Shown here one piece after another: positions 33,691-47,147 of a stretch of 64,000 nucleotides of DNA. Position 1 is the stretch's first letter; each line of letters begins with the position of its first letter. The position numbers were made by a program, and so were the translations under genes. The notes under the pieces were generated by a model. The model saw only the letters and a list, made by a program, of their open reading frames with translations. It did no database searches and was not told the origin of the DNA. This DNA comes from Cristatella mucedo (lineage: Eukaryota > Bryozoa > Phylactolaemata > Cristatellidae), in the NCBI GenBank assembly GCA_009760855.2, contig WPIO01000001.1, positions 5,602,001 to 5,666,000 of the forward strand, written 5' to 3'.

Positions 33691-34693
33691 AGAAGCCACG
33701 ACGACAGGCAAGAAATGAAAGTATACCCAGTCCTAAACAAATTAGGCAAATGGCCACGAATGATGCTGCCAGCAAACCCTGAAAACTTGGGGGCGGAGGG
33801 AGCAATAACCAGAGGAATTCCAGCAGTGGCTGCGTGGCCACTGCTGGGACTCCATCGTCGAGCTGACTTGCAAGACTTGAGTAATTTGGACAAAGGGTAG
33901 GCCTAGGCTGCTGGGAAAGCAGCCGCCCGCAGGGCGCTACGGCGCCCGATGCACTGGCTGGCGCAATGGCACGCGTTGCACTGGCAACCCCCCCAACTGC
34001 TGCTGCTAATCATCCCATGCTCCTGGCAGCCTAGCTCGAACAGAGCAGCTGCTCGAGATAAAGCTGGAGAGCTTGAGCTGGCTGGCTCAGCCACGGCTCG
34101 ATCGTCCGACGAAACTCGACCGTCAGGCGAATGGTAGGTACAGAGCTAGTTGCACCAGCTCGACCCTGGCCTGCCAAACGCAGACCGCACATTACATACA
34201 ACCACCTATGCACCAGATTTAAAGATGAGCCTACATTGAATGGGGCCGCCGAGTAAAGATCACATGCTATTCTACTATCTCCGGAGCTCTTTAGGTTGCA
34301 TCCGAAATCGGCAAAGAAAGTGGCCCACTATTCCATCCAACGTTTGATACCAAGAAATGATGAGCATTTCGATCTTGCATCGTTTGGCGAAGCAGCATAG
34401 CAGCCTGCTGCCACTTGTTCGCTCGGATCGCTCTTAATGGAGCTAGCCAACGCTTCCACTAACCCTACCCTACCTCCCCCTAGTCACAGGCTCTGCCTAA
34501 GGAGTGGGCTCCTCACGGAGAGCCTGCGATTTTGGCGAGGAGAAAAGGGTGGGGTGGTCACTTTTTAGGAAGTAGCCTATCTATGGACTGGCTAGTTGGC
34601 ACCACCTTCCAGGGGCTAAGCCTGGATTTTTGTGCTGGGGAGCAAGACATGCAAGTAAAGAAAAATTATAGTGAACAATCAAAGTGTTCCTTT

Positions 34694-34858
<165 letters not shown>

Positions 34859-36004
34859 CTCATTCGGTTGCTCATTGACCACAAGAGTAACATTGGTGAC
34901 GGTCGAGGAAGTTAGTTTAGGTGCTGCTCAGGTCATTGAAGAAAGGTTGAGAAGTCATATGCCCCCTCCCCACACCAGGCTCTGCCATTGCCATCACAGC
35001 AGCAACTATTCTGTAATTCCACTAGGCCACAAAGAGGATGCTACGCAGGAGAGGAGTAATGAGCCAGCCTCAGGTCTGCCCAATACATAGGACTGCGCAC
35101 AATACACGAGGAAGGGGTAGAGAGGGATAAGACTGGCGAAGGTGCGCGCACAGTGCATCTTTCAAAACGCTTCAAATGCCTCAAATGCTTCGGCATGCTC
35201 AGCGCTCACGGTCAGCATGCTGCCATTTGATCCAGCAAAGATCACTACTGCGTGCAACAAGAAAGAACACTGGCGGAGGAGTGCACACAGCAACGGTTCC
35301 AGGAAATCCATTGCACTGATGCATTTGACAAAGAGTGACGACCAACCGCAGCCAAAGCAGGTTAAGAAGGGGATGCTGAGTTGCTGTATGGATTCCACGT
35401 ACTGGATGCCAACAGTGAGGCAGCTGGCTGCCACACTGCTAACACGGGTGTCACACAGCAGCTCATTCAGGCCGTAGGCAGTGGTTGGGTTTGCGCAAAA
35501 GCTCACTGTCTCATTGGCTTGGGCTGGTGCAAGAAAATAAAAAATCCAAACAAAAACCCAGATGGCATTCAAGCAGAAAGTACCAGTGGCACTGACCCAA
35601 TGCAGTGCAGCGGCTGGTGCCTCGTAACAACTATGCACGACTATCTGGAACTCATCTTCGGTTTCTGAACAATGCCCTTCAGAGATGCAAGATAATGCTA
35701 ATAGTACAGAGGCCAGCCATGCCGTCGGTCCTAGCAAATGCTGCCAAAGCACAGGCGATCGTAAGGTCAGCAGCCAACGCACTCATTTGCTATCAGCAGC
35801 ATTCTGATCAATCTAAGGCATGCGTGCTTCTATGGTGAACAAGGAGGCAACAACAGAATCTAAGTTTTAAGTATAACACGGGCTTAGCACTAGAATCGAT
35901 GCAGGCAGGAAAAGAGGGCATGTCTATGGCCTTTGGAAAGTGGGGAGCTCCATGCTTCGTTGGCAAACCAGCTACTCATTCTATGAGTTAGGGTTAGCCT
36001 ATTT

Positions 36005-36110
36005 GACAGCCTCGTTTATACAAGGGCAGAAGCTTTAATGGACTCGATACCACAACCTGGGTCATGAAGAGCAGCACCTTACCCCACGTGCTAAGACCCA
36101 GGGTGTGCCT
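36005..36110 (-). mobile_element. tRNA-like SINE head, related to SINE-A
   Basis: Minus strand: GGGTCTTAGCACGTGGGGTA (A-box-like), GGTATCGAGTCC (B-box-like), CTTGTATAAACGAGGCTGTC. The middle body is missing. Confidence 0.6.
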
Positions 36111-37284
36111 GCTTGGGGGGTTAACCTGAGCTTCTGGGTACTGGCCTGCTCTCATACATATTGGCTTTCGAAATAGGGCTACTGTCCAGCTTAAAGCAGT
36201 TGGTAGGCCCACTGACTTCCACGACGATTTATGGGTACTTGATAACTAATGGATTTAGGCCCCTACAAAAATGTCATTCCTCATTTCGTAAGAGCCCGAA
36301 GCTCTACATCGAAGGCACACTGCCCAGATGCATCTTTAAAGCTGCCAATCTAAGAGAATGTAACTACTCCCATTTCGAGAGCCAGAAGCTGTGGATCCAA
36401 AAAAAGGTGGGGGAAACCGAGTGGCACCCAAGAGCTTCACATGCTCCCCTTGACCTCTTTTGCCCACCATTGGCCTCTTTACCAAAAAAATGACAGTCGC
36501 CGTCTGACAACCGATCCTGAATGTGCAAGCTTTTTTTTTAGCGCTGTCCACAACGAGCCACGATAGCTTCCATCCGGATGAAACATCTCTAAGCAGATCA
36601 ACAAATAAGTCGTCACGACCAGCCAGCCCCTTTGAGTAGCCCCTTTCCAAATCTTGTAACCACTCGCTGAAAACTCTGTTGCCACCCAAAAGATGCTACT
36701 GGGCATGTATAGAGTGAGCACCAAAGGAGGTTTTCTCGGCTAGGCAAGCCACGAACGTCAGCAGCTTTGGTTGGGGGCAGCCTGACTCACCGACGGGAAG
36801 CCATTAGCCTCCACTGTAAAAAAAAACCTCCACGCGGTATTGGATGCACCCCAGACAGCCTCTATGGTCTACCAAAGAAATGCCCGCCATAGCTGCTGCC
36901 AATTCACCCAGCCCAAGGCAGACCGAGCCGTTGACAGTTGAAGCTGCGAAGCTATTCGCCAGCACATTCAGCCCGAGAAGGGGCAAACGAAAGTTGACAA
37001 GGTCGGCACATACTGAACGTGCAACAAGTTCCGACGAATGGACGGTGAACATGACACGTATTACTCAGCATTGCAAAGCCAACACCGCCGATAGCGCTTG
37101 ATCTGTCCAAGCGAGCTGCTGCTGCTTTAAATGAGTTTAAATGAGCTTAAACTTGCCTGCTCTTACGTTGCAGGTTACGTTGCAGGCGGCTGCAGCAGCC
37201 TTTTCGACTCCCACCGGCAACTTATTTATCTCTGCTAAGCATCGCGTGCTACCACACCTGCTGCCGGAATTAGAAGGGCTTACT

Positions 37285-37380
37285 TTCCAGCAAAGTGCAA
37301 AGTGCTTAGAAAACGATTTAGCTCTGTTAGGGTGCTGAACAATGTCTTACTATTATTATCATCATACCTATTATTAGACG
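37285..37380 (+). mobile_element. SINE-B tail fragment
   Basis: Plus strand: GCAAAGTGCTTAGAAAACGA, TTTAGCTCTGTTAGGGTGCT, then TTACTATTATTATCATCATA. Confidence 0.65.
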
Positions 37381-37936
37381 GTGGCACTGGAGAGTTGTGA
37401 TCATTCTTATTTTGCTAGTGGCTCCAACTTTGAGGGGCATATGCTTAGACGGCCACACGAGATAATTGAGGGACACAGCCTATACCACCTGCTGTCAGCA
37501 GCAGCAGGTACTTGAAGCATAGCTCTACAATCAATCAAACCTGAGATAGGTGCTGCCCTTATATAAGTGGCACCATCTCATTCGCAACACTCTTGTCTAG
37601 TTCTGGCATCAACATTCATGCTTATTTAACCTTTACATAACAGCCACCTCTCCACTTACCCACCATTATGGTCCCCTGGATGGATCCTATAGTCAAGCTT
37701 GATTGCATATCGATGGCATGGAAGATTATGCAGGTACCAATGCATTTGCTAGCTATTTGGGCATGAGTGATTGCAAATACCCTGAGAGCTAATTAATCCA
37801 GCAGATCTAGGGAGCTAGACGACACCGAAACACTAGCAGCACGACCAGCTCTACAGTTGTCACAAAGTTGAAACAGTTGCAAATCATCGAAGCTGATTTC
37901 CCATCGTAGTGAACACAAGTCTAACTGCAAGCCGAC

Positions 37937-38089
37937 CTTGAGCAAGTTCAGTCTTCTTGCCAGAGCAGCTGTAGTGTCAGAGCTGGCCGTCCCAGCGGCT
38001 GCTTGCATATCGTGAATGGCAGCCTCGCATTCGATGAACAGCACATGCAGACGTGTGTACTCTTCAATTTCGGCTTCTGCAACTTGCAG
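37937..38089 (-). CDS. DMD: Dystrophin exon w19: rod helix
   Basis: 153 nt (51 codons), acceptor CTCTTTCAG, donor GTCGGC (weak), phase 0/0. LQVAEAEIEEYTRLHVLFIE and TAALARRLNLLK continue the helix opened in w18. Close human counterpart not clear; by order it should be near R14/R15. Confidence 0.82.
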
Positions 38090-38169
38090 CTGAAAGAGCA
38101 TACAATGCTGGCTCCATACCGGTGCATGGCTAGCTGAGAGCACACAGTTTTGATAAAATGATGGCAATG

Positions 38170-38490
38170 GTCAGACCAAGTCTCTTGCTACTCACTTCCA
38201 CAATTATTATGCAACGACATCTACTCTCCTGCTGCTGATGGTGGAACATCCTTTCCAGCTGTCCCGAGCTGTCACTTCTAGGCTACTCACAACCTCAACT
38301 GCTCTCCTGACTCAGCTATGCTTCGTACTTTCTCTTTGTTTCGTGAGATACAAAGTCTGCTGGCTACCGAATGTGTACCGAAAGCCACATAGGCTGCGAG
38401 TGAGCAGTGAGCTATACAAAACTCTCCAGTGGGACACTCACTTAGTCTTTGTGGCTCTGTGGAGTTACAGATGAAGATACAGTACGTAAC
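38170..38490 (+). mobile_element. LINE 3'-end fragment
   Basis: Shares with 53440-53770 and 45640-45900 the blocks ACATCCTTTCCAGCTGTCCC, CTTTCTCTTTGTTTCGTGAG and ACTTAGTCTTTGTGGCT. It is followed directly by a SINE-B tail at 38505. Confidence 0.75.
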
Positions 38491-38504
38491 CAGATGCCAC
38501 GATT

Positions 38505-38580
38505 GTAACACTAATAATATATTTTTCTAGTATCCTAAGAGAGCTAAAGCTTCGTCCAAAAAGGCATCACATAGTGTTAT
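38505..38580 (-). mobile_element. SINE-B tail fragment
   Basis: Plus strand: AATAATATATTTTTCTAGTA, TCCTAAGAGAGCTAAAGCTT, diverged core. Confidence 0.5.
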
Positions 38581-38730
38581 ATACATGAAGTATGTGGCAG
38601 TCGATAACAGGTACAGTGAAGGAATCACTTTAAGTTGTAACCCCACATCCAGCTAGACCTCACTTACAATGTGAACGTAAATTCTATAATATATGAACAT
38701 ATTATATACCAGAATTTATTCGACAGGCAG

Positions 38731-38950
38731 GGAAGGAAGAATATCTATTGATTAGTGATATTAGAACGTATACACTTGCAGAATTGATAAGCACATTGAG
38801 AGCAAGCATCGCATTGATAGAGTAAAGGCTGGGAAGCAGCAGGCCGGGAAGGAAGAATATCTATCGATTAGTGATACTAGAACGTGTATACTTGCAGAAT
38901 TAATAAGCACATTAAGAACAAACATCACATTGCTGAGCAAAGGCTACGAA
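38731..38950. repeat. 116-bp tandem duplication
   Basis: The block starting GGAAGGAAGAATATCTAT at 38731 is repeated from 38847 with scattered differences; both copies contain CTTGCAGAATT, TAAGCACATT. Confidence 0.92.
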
Positions 38951-38974
38951 GGGAAGAGTTAGGGTTTGTTTTCA

Positions 38975-39270
38975 ACGTCAAGACACGGGATGTCGTGATC
39001 TCAGTCGGGAGCTAGTTCCGAATATTTGGTGTCTCCAAAGGATAGGAAGTTGGTCCTGAAGCACAGCTATCAGGCCAGAGCCATAGAAGCAGATGGTGTG
39101 AGGGGAAGCCCAACGACTTGGTATCTCAGCCATATGATTCGGAGTGAGACAATGAAGGCACAGAAAAGTGAGTGGCAGGACATCGGAATCCATGCGCTGC
39201 TTGATGAGAAGCCAACGCAGGTCTGACATAAATGGCGTAATATGGCAGTAGAAGTGCTCACGACAGCCGA
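38975..39270 (-). pseudogene. LINE reverse transcriptase C-terminal fragment
   Basis: Minus strand: HITPFMSDLRWLLIKQRMDS and VLPLTFLCLHCLTPNHMAEI, the (H)ITP..DLHWLP(I)KQRI..K.L.LTFK.LHGLAP block of CR1/L2-like elements. Inactive fragment. Confidence 0.85.
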
Positions 39271-39829
39271 GCTTAGGAATCAAGCTTTGTAGCATCTGCA
39301 AGCATTTTAAATATACGTTCGAACTGAGTGCAGAATGGGTGAAAATTGCTTATTACAATAAAAAACCGCTTGATTATGCAGAGTAAGACTGCTTTGCCAG
39401 TGACATCACCGCCTTCATTCTAGCATGGTCACATGCTGACAGCTAGCACCAGGCTGCAGCTAGGGAGTGTACCGTGGAGACCGACATGGCAGTGCTATTG
39501 CCAGCAACATTCAAGCGTATGCCATGTAACAGAGCCAAGTGTCAAACAATGTAGTACTTAATTCCAGCAAGTGTATTGATCAAATTAAGCTCTTAGGAAA
39601 TGTTTACCAACGGGCCTTATACATAAGGTTACAGACTTCTCCCAGAGGCCTCCTTGCCTCTGCCAGAGCTTTAGGCTGCCAGAGAGCAGCTCTCTGGCTA
39701 ATGCATTCACACACCGATTCACAAATCGAGATTGCCGTGCCGATAACCAGGATAAACGCTAGCTCATCTCCCACGTCAGCATGCACGGCAACGCATTTTT
39801 GCAAAGAGCAGAAAACGTTTTAGTTTTTG

Positions 39830-40145
39830 ATAGCACATGCATCAGCCCCGACCAGTAGTAGAACCTTGCAGTGGCAAAGCTGCATACATGCCAAGACTCT
39901 GACTACCTCCACACTTGCATCCTGCCTCATGAGAACAGATGTCTCTGTGTAAGAACTGTGGAAGTGAGTTCCACAGTCTAGGACCTTCAGAGCAAAAGCT
40001 TCTGTCACAACGGTCTTTAAGCATAGGAATGGAACAGCTAATTTACGGTCAGTAGAGGACCAGATGGCATGAGGAGGCTGAAGCTGTTTGTTTATGAAAA
40101 GAGCTTTGACGCAAGCTGTGGGTATCTTATCTTATTAATTTCTCA
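39830..40145 (-). pseudogene. LINE reverse transcriptase terminus and 3' region
   Basis: Minus strand: DRSFCSEGPRLWNSLPQFLH, the closing GPRLWNSLP motif of CR1/L2-like reverse transcriptases, with stops upstream. Its 3' region is shared with 48110-48330 (minus) and several plus-strand copies. Confidence 0.85.
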
Positions 40146-40401
40146 CAGGACACTTTTTGCTGTATGTTTGAGCACTGTAAGTGTTTATGCTGGACTTCTG
40201 CTACTCTGACGTTTTCACAGAACAAGCATGGCTGCCTAGGGCGGTGAACGATGCCTACATATAACACCTCGTCCCAGTGACTCGAAGCACCCATCCAGAG
40301 CAGTCCAACATGCTCTGGACCAAGAGCAAGTGTACGACAGGAAATCGCGCACGGACTAAATTAACAGCACCACGATCGGCTCCACATTATTAAATATCTA
40401 C

Positions 40402-40557
40402 CTTTGACTTTGTTGTGAGTGCTGCTTCAATAGATCGAAGCTGCTGCTCAACCAGCTGTTCGCCTCCGGCTGGAGTCGGTGTGGATAGCACTATGGTTGG
40501 TGGTGAAGCAGCCGAAGTTGGTGGCCCAGACATATGTCCAGCAACCGGGCGCATGAC
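40402..40557 (-). CDS. DMD: Dystrophin exon w18: Pro/Thr-rich linker returning to helix
   Basis: 156 nt (52 codons), acceptor CATTTTCAG, donor GTAGAT, phase 0/0. It starts VMRPVAGHMSGPPTSAASPP and ends in helix with EQLVEQQLRSIEAALTTKSK, where the rod resumes. A 5.4-kb intron separates it from w17; a short extra exon there cannot be excluded. Confidence 0.8.
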
Positions 40558-41054
40558 CTGAAAATGACATGTCACTTTTCGACAGCTACTTCATTGCCTC
40601 AAGCATCGAAGAGGTTTGGCACGGCCACACACCTAATGGACAGAGACGTTTAGCATCTGACCTTAGACAACACACAGGTGCTACCACACAGCACAAGCTT
40701 AGCTGCAGTGACAGGCATGCTGCCGATCATAGCCACCCAGGAGCTATTGCCTGGGCCTCTTTGTCCGGTATAACCAAGCAGAATCATTTACTAACCCAAA
40801 TAAACGAAATTATAGAGCAACAAAGACGTCGAGCTGAAAATTGCTCTTAGGATAAGACAAACACCAATTCACGGCAGCTGCTTAGTCTGTTGCAGAGATG
40901 CACGCCCACGGGAGAGCCAGCAGCAAGAGAAGCAGCAGGTGCAGACAATCTGACAGGACTAAATAGGCCTAAATAGCGATACACCATGCTGATTTCAGGC
41001 AGAGACCAGAGTGTGGGTCGCTGAAATTAGAAAAGGGGCCTACTACGAGCACGT

Positions 41055-41175
41055 TGCAGCACAAAGAGAAGGCACAGAAAAGTGAGTGGCAGGACATCGG
41101 AATCCATGCGCTGCTTGATGAGAAGCCAAGGCTGACATAGTCTGACATAAATGATGTAATATGGTTCCTCACTAC
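41055..41175 (-). mobile_element. Short LINE fragment
   Basis: About 75 bp nearly identical to part of 39150-39240 (AGAAAAGTGAGTGGCAGGAC, GCTGCTTGATGAGAAGCCAA), the DLHWLP block. Probably a second insertion or local duplication. Confidence 0.75.
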
Positions 41176-43056
41176 AGATTAGGCATTATAGAATTCCGAA
41201 AAACTACTTCAGCAACATACACATGAAACGTTCATTGTCCTGTACTTAAGAAAGAGAATAGTTGACTGCAAGGAGATAACTGCCATTGCCGTCAATAGAA
41301 TGGCAGCAATTTGCAGTGCCAAAACAATTAGGCAGAATTTGAGCCACAACGCACTCATTGCTGGCATCCAAATTAGCAGGGACAAATGGAAGGAATTACA
41401 ACCCACGTGTGCAAGGCAGCAGCAGTCAGTGCGGATCCCCTCCCGAGAATCACAGCACAACAATGGAGCAATCCCCTCAGCCGAGCAATAATAACACAAT
41501 CAGATGACTGGTGGAGGCAAAATGACTGATATTCAGCCAGAAACCATTTTACAGATAAGAACGTTGGGTGTAATCACCATAACGATCACGCCGAGCCGGC
41601 CAGGTGCAATCTGCTCGTAACAAAAAGCAACAGCCAAAAACAAGTGGGCTTCAACTCAGCACCGTCCTGTGGTTAGGCAGTTGTATGCACGACCAGTACG
41701 GCATGCCCCCATTGGCTACCTCGAGCAGCGCTTGTAACTACACAACTGTAAGCGAGCGCAGCTTGACAAGCCTGTCCTCTTGCATATAGCCAATAATGTT
41801 TGGACAACAGTTGGACCAAGCATCCTGTCCCTACGTGCCAGCTTTCTCTGGCTCCAGCTGTAACCCAGAGTAGCCGAAGACTCCAACTGCCCCAAGCAAA
41901 GCAGTGTGCGGTCCGGGTTACGATGCTGGCTATTAGGTATAAGAGAAATTGCCTCTTTACATGCACCACTGTAGGCCACTCAACAGTCGGGGAGCGGACA
42001 TTAGCTTGCCAACAAGCAGTTGCTTACTGCAAGAGCTGGCATAAGTGCTAGCAAACGAAATGCAAGATTATACCCTGCTTTAAATTGGCAGATGCCTTGG
42101 AGCAACCAGCATCATGAGCTATGTTGCTCTGAACGCTCTGACCAGCTTACTTTGGAGCTGATGGCTAGTAGTGTTGAGTATATTCAGGCAATTGAGCTAT
42201 GCCATGTTCTGCATAATTACCTTTCACCATAATAACCGTCATTAAAAGGAAAAGGCTGCAGTTCAATTTCCGAAACTGACAATAACCCAGTAACTGTGTA
42301 GTCAGTCACACTTCTACAGAAAGCCCAAATTTCTACAGAAAGAACTTTATCCAAACAATGCTTCATGGTCCGAGATATTCACATTTAGACTCTAGAAACA
42401 TCTGTTAGCTAATCATTGTTCTCACATTAATTGCTTGATTAAGACTGCATGGCAACTAATGAGTGCTGATCGTCATGGTCGCACGTGACATTCCTGTTTA
42501 CGTAGCTTTTATCTCTGGTTAAGGCAGGAAAGAAAAAACAAGCCAGCTATCTGGCATCGCCTGTTAATGTAAAAATGCAACAAGCTCACGAAATCTGTGC
42601 TCATATACAGAATCGACACCAACGACAGAGTCCTTGAATGCTGAAAATTCAAGAGCAGAAAGGAAGACACCTCGTGCGCACACACCACTACCGTGCAAGC
42701 AGAAGCTGGCCGGGCTAGAGCAGGAGCATATCACTCCGAGGAGCCCTCACACATGCACTGCATAGGCAAGGCTCGATCTGAATGAACCAGATCTGCTGCG
42801 TGACACTACGTTTCAGCACGACGACCATATACTTGCAGCATGAGTCGTGCAGAAACATCGATAAGATCACAGCGAAACCAACACAGAAGCCACCTTATAG
42901 GTTGGGCACATAGGAGAATCGCCTAATGCAATGCTGCCAAGCATGCCAGCCATTTTCTGCCCCTTCTGGTATAAGGCACCAGCAAAACTAGAGGCACTTG
43001 AGGAAGGATGGACTGAAAAGAGTAGCCGAGAGATTAACAGACACTAGTGTAAAAAG

Positions 43057-43159
<103 letters not shown>

Positions 43160-43549
43160 AGCAGTGATAATGGCTGGCAGCAGCAGTAAACCGATTGGCT
43201 GCAGCATCGGCTGAGCTTTCACAACTGGGTGACTACATCACGAACGTAGATACCACAGAAAGCTACAGCTGCCACTGCTGAGATACTTCGCGACATAGTA
43301 CAAACATTGGCAGTGGCAGTAGTAAGCCAATGGAGACAGTAGCACTGCCAGTCAGCAGCAAGGACTAGCATGGGCGCTGTCAGTCTACTTCCACAAGTGC
43401 AGAGGGTGCATGGCTTCACGAATGAGGTCATCTTCTTTTTAGGCATCTACCTAAAGACTGCCACCGTGCATCAGCTCTGCAGCCAAAAATGATGCGTAGT
43501 GCTGGTGGTAAAGGACGTTTGCTCAGTATCCACTCTCTGGCACATTCGC

Positions 43550-43620
43550 GACTAGAAAGAAATTTAGCTCACTTAGGGCAAAACACAGGTCTGTGTTACT
43601 GTTATTCCTATTATGTCAAA
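43550..43620 (+). mobile_element. SINE-B tail fragment
   Basis: Plus strand: GACTAGAAAGAAATTTAGCT, CACTTAGGGC, then TTACTGTTATTCCTATTATG. Diverged. Confidence 0.5.
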
Positions 43621-44136
43621 GTAGCCTCATTAGATTCCTAAGGCTTGTCAAGTCTGCAGCAATATCGACTGCATAATGGCAAGGAGAAACCCATTCACAG
43701 CATATCTGATGTCAAAATGGATGACAGGGGACCTATTCGGACAGGGGCCCGGACAAAAAGCATAGGCATTACGGTTAACAGCTCTCGATGCTCGAGCATG
43801 ATGAGCATAAGCACATGCGTAAACACCCACCTACCCACTCACAAACATGTGCACACTCATTTACACGTGCATACACAGCCGCAATCCAGTTGCACGGAGG
43901 CGGCGACGGGGAGGTACGCAACAAGCAAGACCTTGCAGCTATGCTTAAGCATACCTTGGGTCAAAAGGACGAATCTGGCAAGCCTTCTTTGCTAAAGCTG
44001 CCATGCAGACAGCCAACTCTCAGTCAGCAGGCACGGCCAGGGGAGATTAACAAGACACCTAGCAGGTTGCTGCTGCTCCTTCTCCAAATAGATGCCCCAC
44101 ACAGCCACCATGGGATTGGCCACTGGGCAACAGTAT

Positions 44137-44463
<327 letters not shown>

Positions 44464-45639
44464 GAGGAGAGTGGTGTGAGAAGGAAAGCAGCCAAATTCC
44501 TGACCACGCGTAATCGCAGAGCTGGCAAGCAGCCGAGTTCTTTTGCGTGACAAACACTGTGCACGATGCCGATCAAGTCTATTTGCCAGAAGATTATCAG
44601 TTCTGATAAAACGCAGCCGTTGTGCATGTGCACCAAGAGGATTTCAGTTCGTGCCTCCTGGCATGCACCACTCACACCTCTTAATCCATACTGTCACGGT
44701 GGCTCAGATCCAGGTTTAGCAAAGCGTCAAGGCTGGCTCGAGAATCGATGTCTACCCGATTGTCTGCCTAACACCTTCAGCGGTATACCAAAATAACTTG
44801 CTCCTTGAGAAAACCAGTCGCCCACCATCGGGATAAGGCCTGCTATGCGTATTCCGCCGGAGGCTGCACAGTACTGCGGTAAGGCAAATCGTAGCTGATG
44901 GTGACCGCTCAGCTACCTAACCTTCAGACTAACATGGAGGTCCATTGTTTTGACTGCCTGTCGAAATCGCTATTGCTTAGGGGTTAGAACATTCGGGATT
45001 CATAGACTAGCTCAGTCATCTTATATGACAGTGGAAAGGGCATTTTAAGTAACTTAGGTTGGCACAGGTACTGACATATGCTACAAATAACTTTTAGTCT
45101 AACAGAGATCTAGGGCAAACTGTGCACGCTGACTGGTGGTCGGATTCGTACGGATATACACCGTCGGATGCACTGCATCAGATGCACTGCATCTGACAAA
45201 CTACGTGCAGCATCACGGTAGGAGTGGTTTACTAAGGAGAGCATATATGGCACGAGGACTCCATCAAGCGGCTGAGCTGAGCTGGTGAGAGCCAATAAAG
45301 AAACCACAGACACCGGGTCGGCAATTGAGCAGCAGTGCAGCCTACTCACCGGGGAGGTGGCATTGACCAACAGCCATTGCCAAAAGCAAACACCGAGATC
45401 AGACCGGCACGTGCCAATTAATCAACGACCAGGTGCCCTTAAGTTTAAGCTGACTCCGAGAGCCCGGTGAAAAGAGAAAAGACAATCTGCAGCTGAGACT
45501 ACCCACTACCGGTAGGTACTTCAAAGGCAACTTCGGCAACCACGGCCTCACCACCGACCGCGTCAGGTGGAGAAGGGGATGGCTGGCTGGGGGGGGGGGG
45601 GGGGGTAGCATCCTTTCAAGCCACTCTGAGCCACTACTT

Positions 45640-45900
45640 GACATGCTACAATTTCCCCGACTGCCCTCCTGACTGCCCTGCTATGCTTCTCAATTTCTCT
45701 TTGTTTCGTCAGCTGAAGTCCATTGGCTACCGAATAAGTACCGAAAGCCGCCACGCAATAAAAATAATAAAATATTTGCATAGTGCTCAAGGAGATAGAA
45801 AATCTCTCTTGTGTAGCATCCACCAGGTCATATTTGCTTTGAAGAGTTACAGACAGATGTGCATTAGGCTGCTGCACGGGCCAGCATGTAGCTCCAGTGG
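45640..45900 (+). mobile_element. LINE 3'-end fragment interrupted by SINE-B
   Basis: CTGCTATGCTTCTCAATTTC, TCTTTGTTTCGTCAGCTGAA and TGGCTACCGAATAAGTACCG match the LINE 3' family. The match resumes after 45840 (GAAGAGTTACAGACAGATG), with a SINE-B tail in between. Confidence 0.75.
45765..45840 (-). mobile_element. SINE-B tail nested in a LINE 3' end
   Basis: Plus strand: AATAAAAATAATAAAATATT, TGCATAGTGCTCAAGGAGAT, AGAAAATCTCTCTTGTGTAG. Flanked on both sides by LINE 3' sequence. Confidence 0.65.
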
Positions 45901-46006
45901 GGCAAGGGGGCGTGGTTAGGGGGCTCGGCGGTTCGAAAAGTACTGAGGAGGGGTTAACAAGACGGCGGTTAACAAGACGGAGGTTAACAACTGGACGACA
46001 ACTCAC

Positions 46007-46156
46007 CACGTCGGACGTCAGCTCCGGCTGCTGGCCGCCGGCTGGCCTTGCTATCTCGGCTGATGCAGCGCCGTTGCTGCTAGCCGCCCGGTGTGTCGTT
46101 GCAGAATCGATGCCTCCGCTTCCACCGCCGAGCGCAGTCAGCTCTTGCTGGAGCGT
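46007..46156 (-). CDS. DMD: Dystrophin exon w17: Gly/Ser/Ala-rich linker
   Basis: 150 nt (50 codons), acceptor TGTCCGCAG, donor GTGAGT, phase 0/0. After TLQQELTALGGGSGG it is flexible and low in hydrophobics (ASSNGAASAEIARPAGGQQP). I see no spectrin helix in it. It looks like a hinge inserted in the mid rod. Confidence 0.75.
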
Positions 46157-47147
46157 CTGCGGACAGACAGCATCGGAGTAAAAAGCCGACGGCAAGAGTC
46201 GCGCCCTGCCGAGAGCGCATGGCGTTCTAGCACAGCCGGGCTGCCGCTCGGCTCGCCGGCGGAGTCTCACCGTGCGAGCGCACGCTGCTGCCAGGCGCGC
46301 GCCATGGCAGCAGCGGTCAGACGGCAGACCGGCCAACGAGGAGAGCCTACGCAGCCGACCCTGTTCTTCCCCGGCGAATGGCACGAGTGCAAAAGTACGA
46401 CAGATGCTCACGTCAGAAGACCATAAAGGGGGTGGGGTGGGGGGTAAGCGGCAGGGTGGCACACACTTTGCTCAGCTACTGGCAGTCGATGCCGGCCGAC
46501 CTCTGCAGGAATCGAGGTTTTGCATTGAGTAGAGCACACTTCCGAGCTCAGCTCGAGCAGAAACTTCGGCTGGCGTTTGAATCGAGAGATTCAGCTGGTG
46601 CCACCAGATCGGCCGATGCTAAAGAATGGGGGAGGGCTTTAATAAACCTGCTTAAAGACACTATAAGTACTGGGTGCGATACACAGAGACTCAGCTGCAG
46701 GAACCGGCCGGGCCGGCATGAGGCCACGCAAACAGATAGCAGTGCCACCGTGATGAGCGGGCCTCCAACTACGTCACCGCTCCACGAGCATAGCGCAATA
46801 GCACGGGCAAACAGGACATGCCATTTCCGGTCAGCCATCCGTGGTAAGGGTTTCGAGAGCGCTTTGCTAGCAATGCAAGACTGGCAGGGTGACATGCCAG
46901 TTCCGAATTCAGGGCAAACCAATTGAAGCCAGTCAGTCTAGACAACAAACTGAAACAAAAATGCAAAAAGAGAAGGTCAAGAGAGAACGGGATCCGTGGA
47001 ATGAGGGTGAGAGAACAGGATCAGGTGGGAGAAAGGCAAGTACCGAATGTGCCGAATGGGGGGGGGAGGAGGGAGGACGAAGGGGGCAAGAGTGGGCAGA
47101 TGAAGAAATGCCTTTGCCGGCCGAGCCGGCACTGGTCGTTCACCCAC
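46157..47147. other. Intron w16/w17, nothing recognised
   Basis: 0.99 kb with a G-rich stretch near 46427-46443 and a purine-rich stretch near 46970-47100. No repeat family or further exon supported. Confidence 0.65.

Larger units (their letters stand above)
38090..40401. other. Intron w18/w19
   Basis: 2.3 kb, mostly LINE debris in both orientations plus a 116-bp tandem duplication. No extra exon recognised. Confidence 0.75.

Noticed and set aside
34031-34213. Minus-strand FRRTIEPWLSQPAQALQL as a rod exon
   Set aside because: No in-phase acceptor and donor, and w19 and w20 already join in phase.
40569-40850. 93-codon plus-strand ORF next to w18
   Set aside because: No recognisable domain, no promoter or splice context; intronic chance ORF.
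45166-45198. Short palindromic direct repeat GATGCACTGCATC
   Set aside because: Two 13-bp copies only; no larger element around them.
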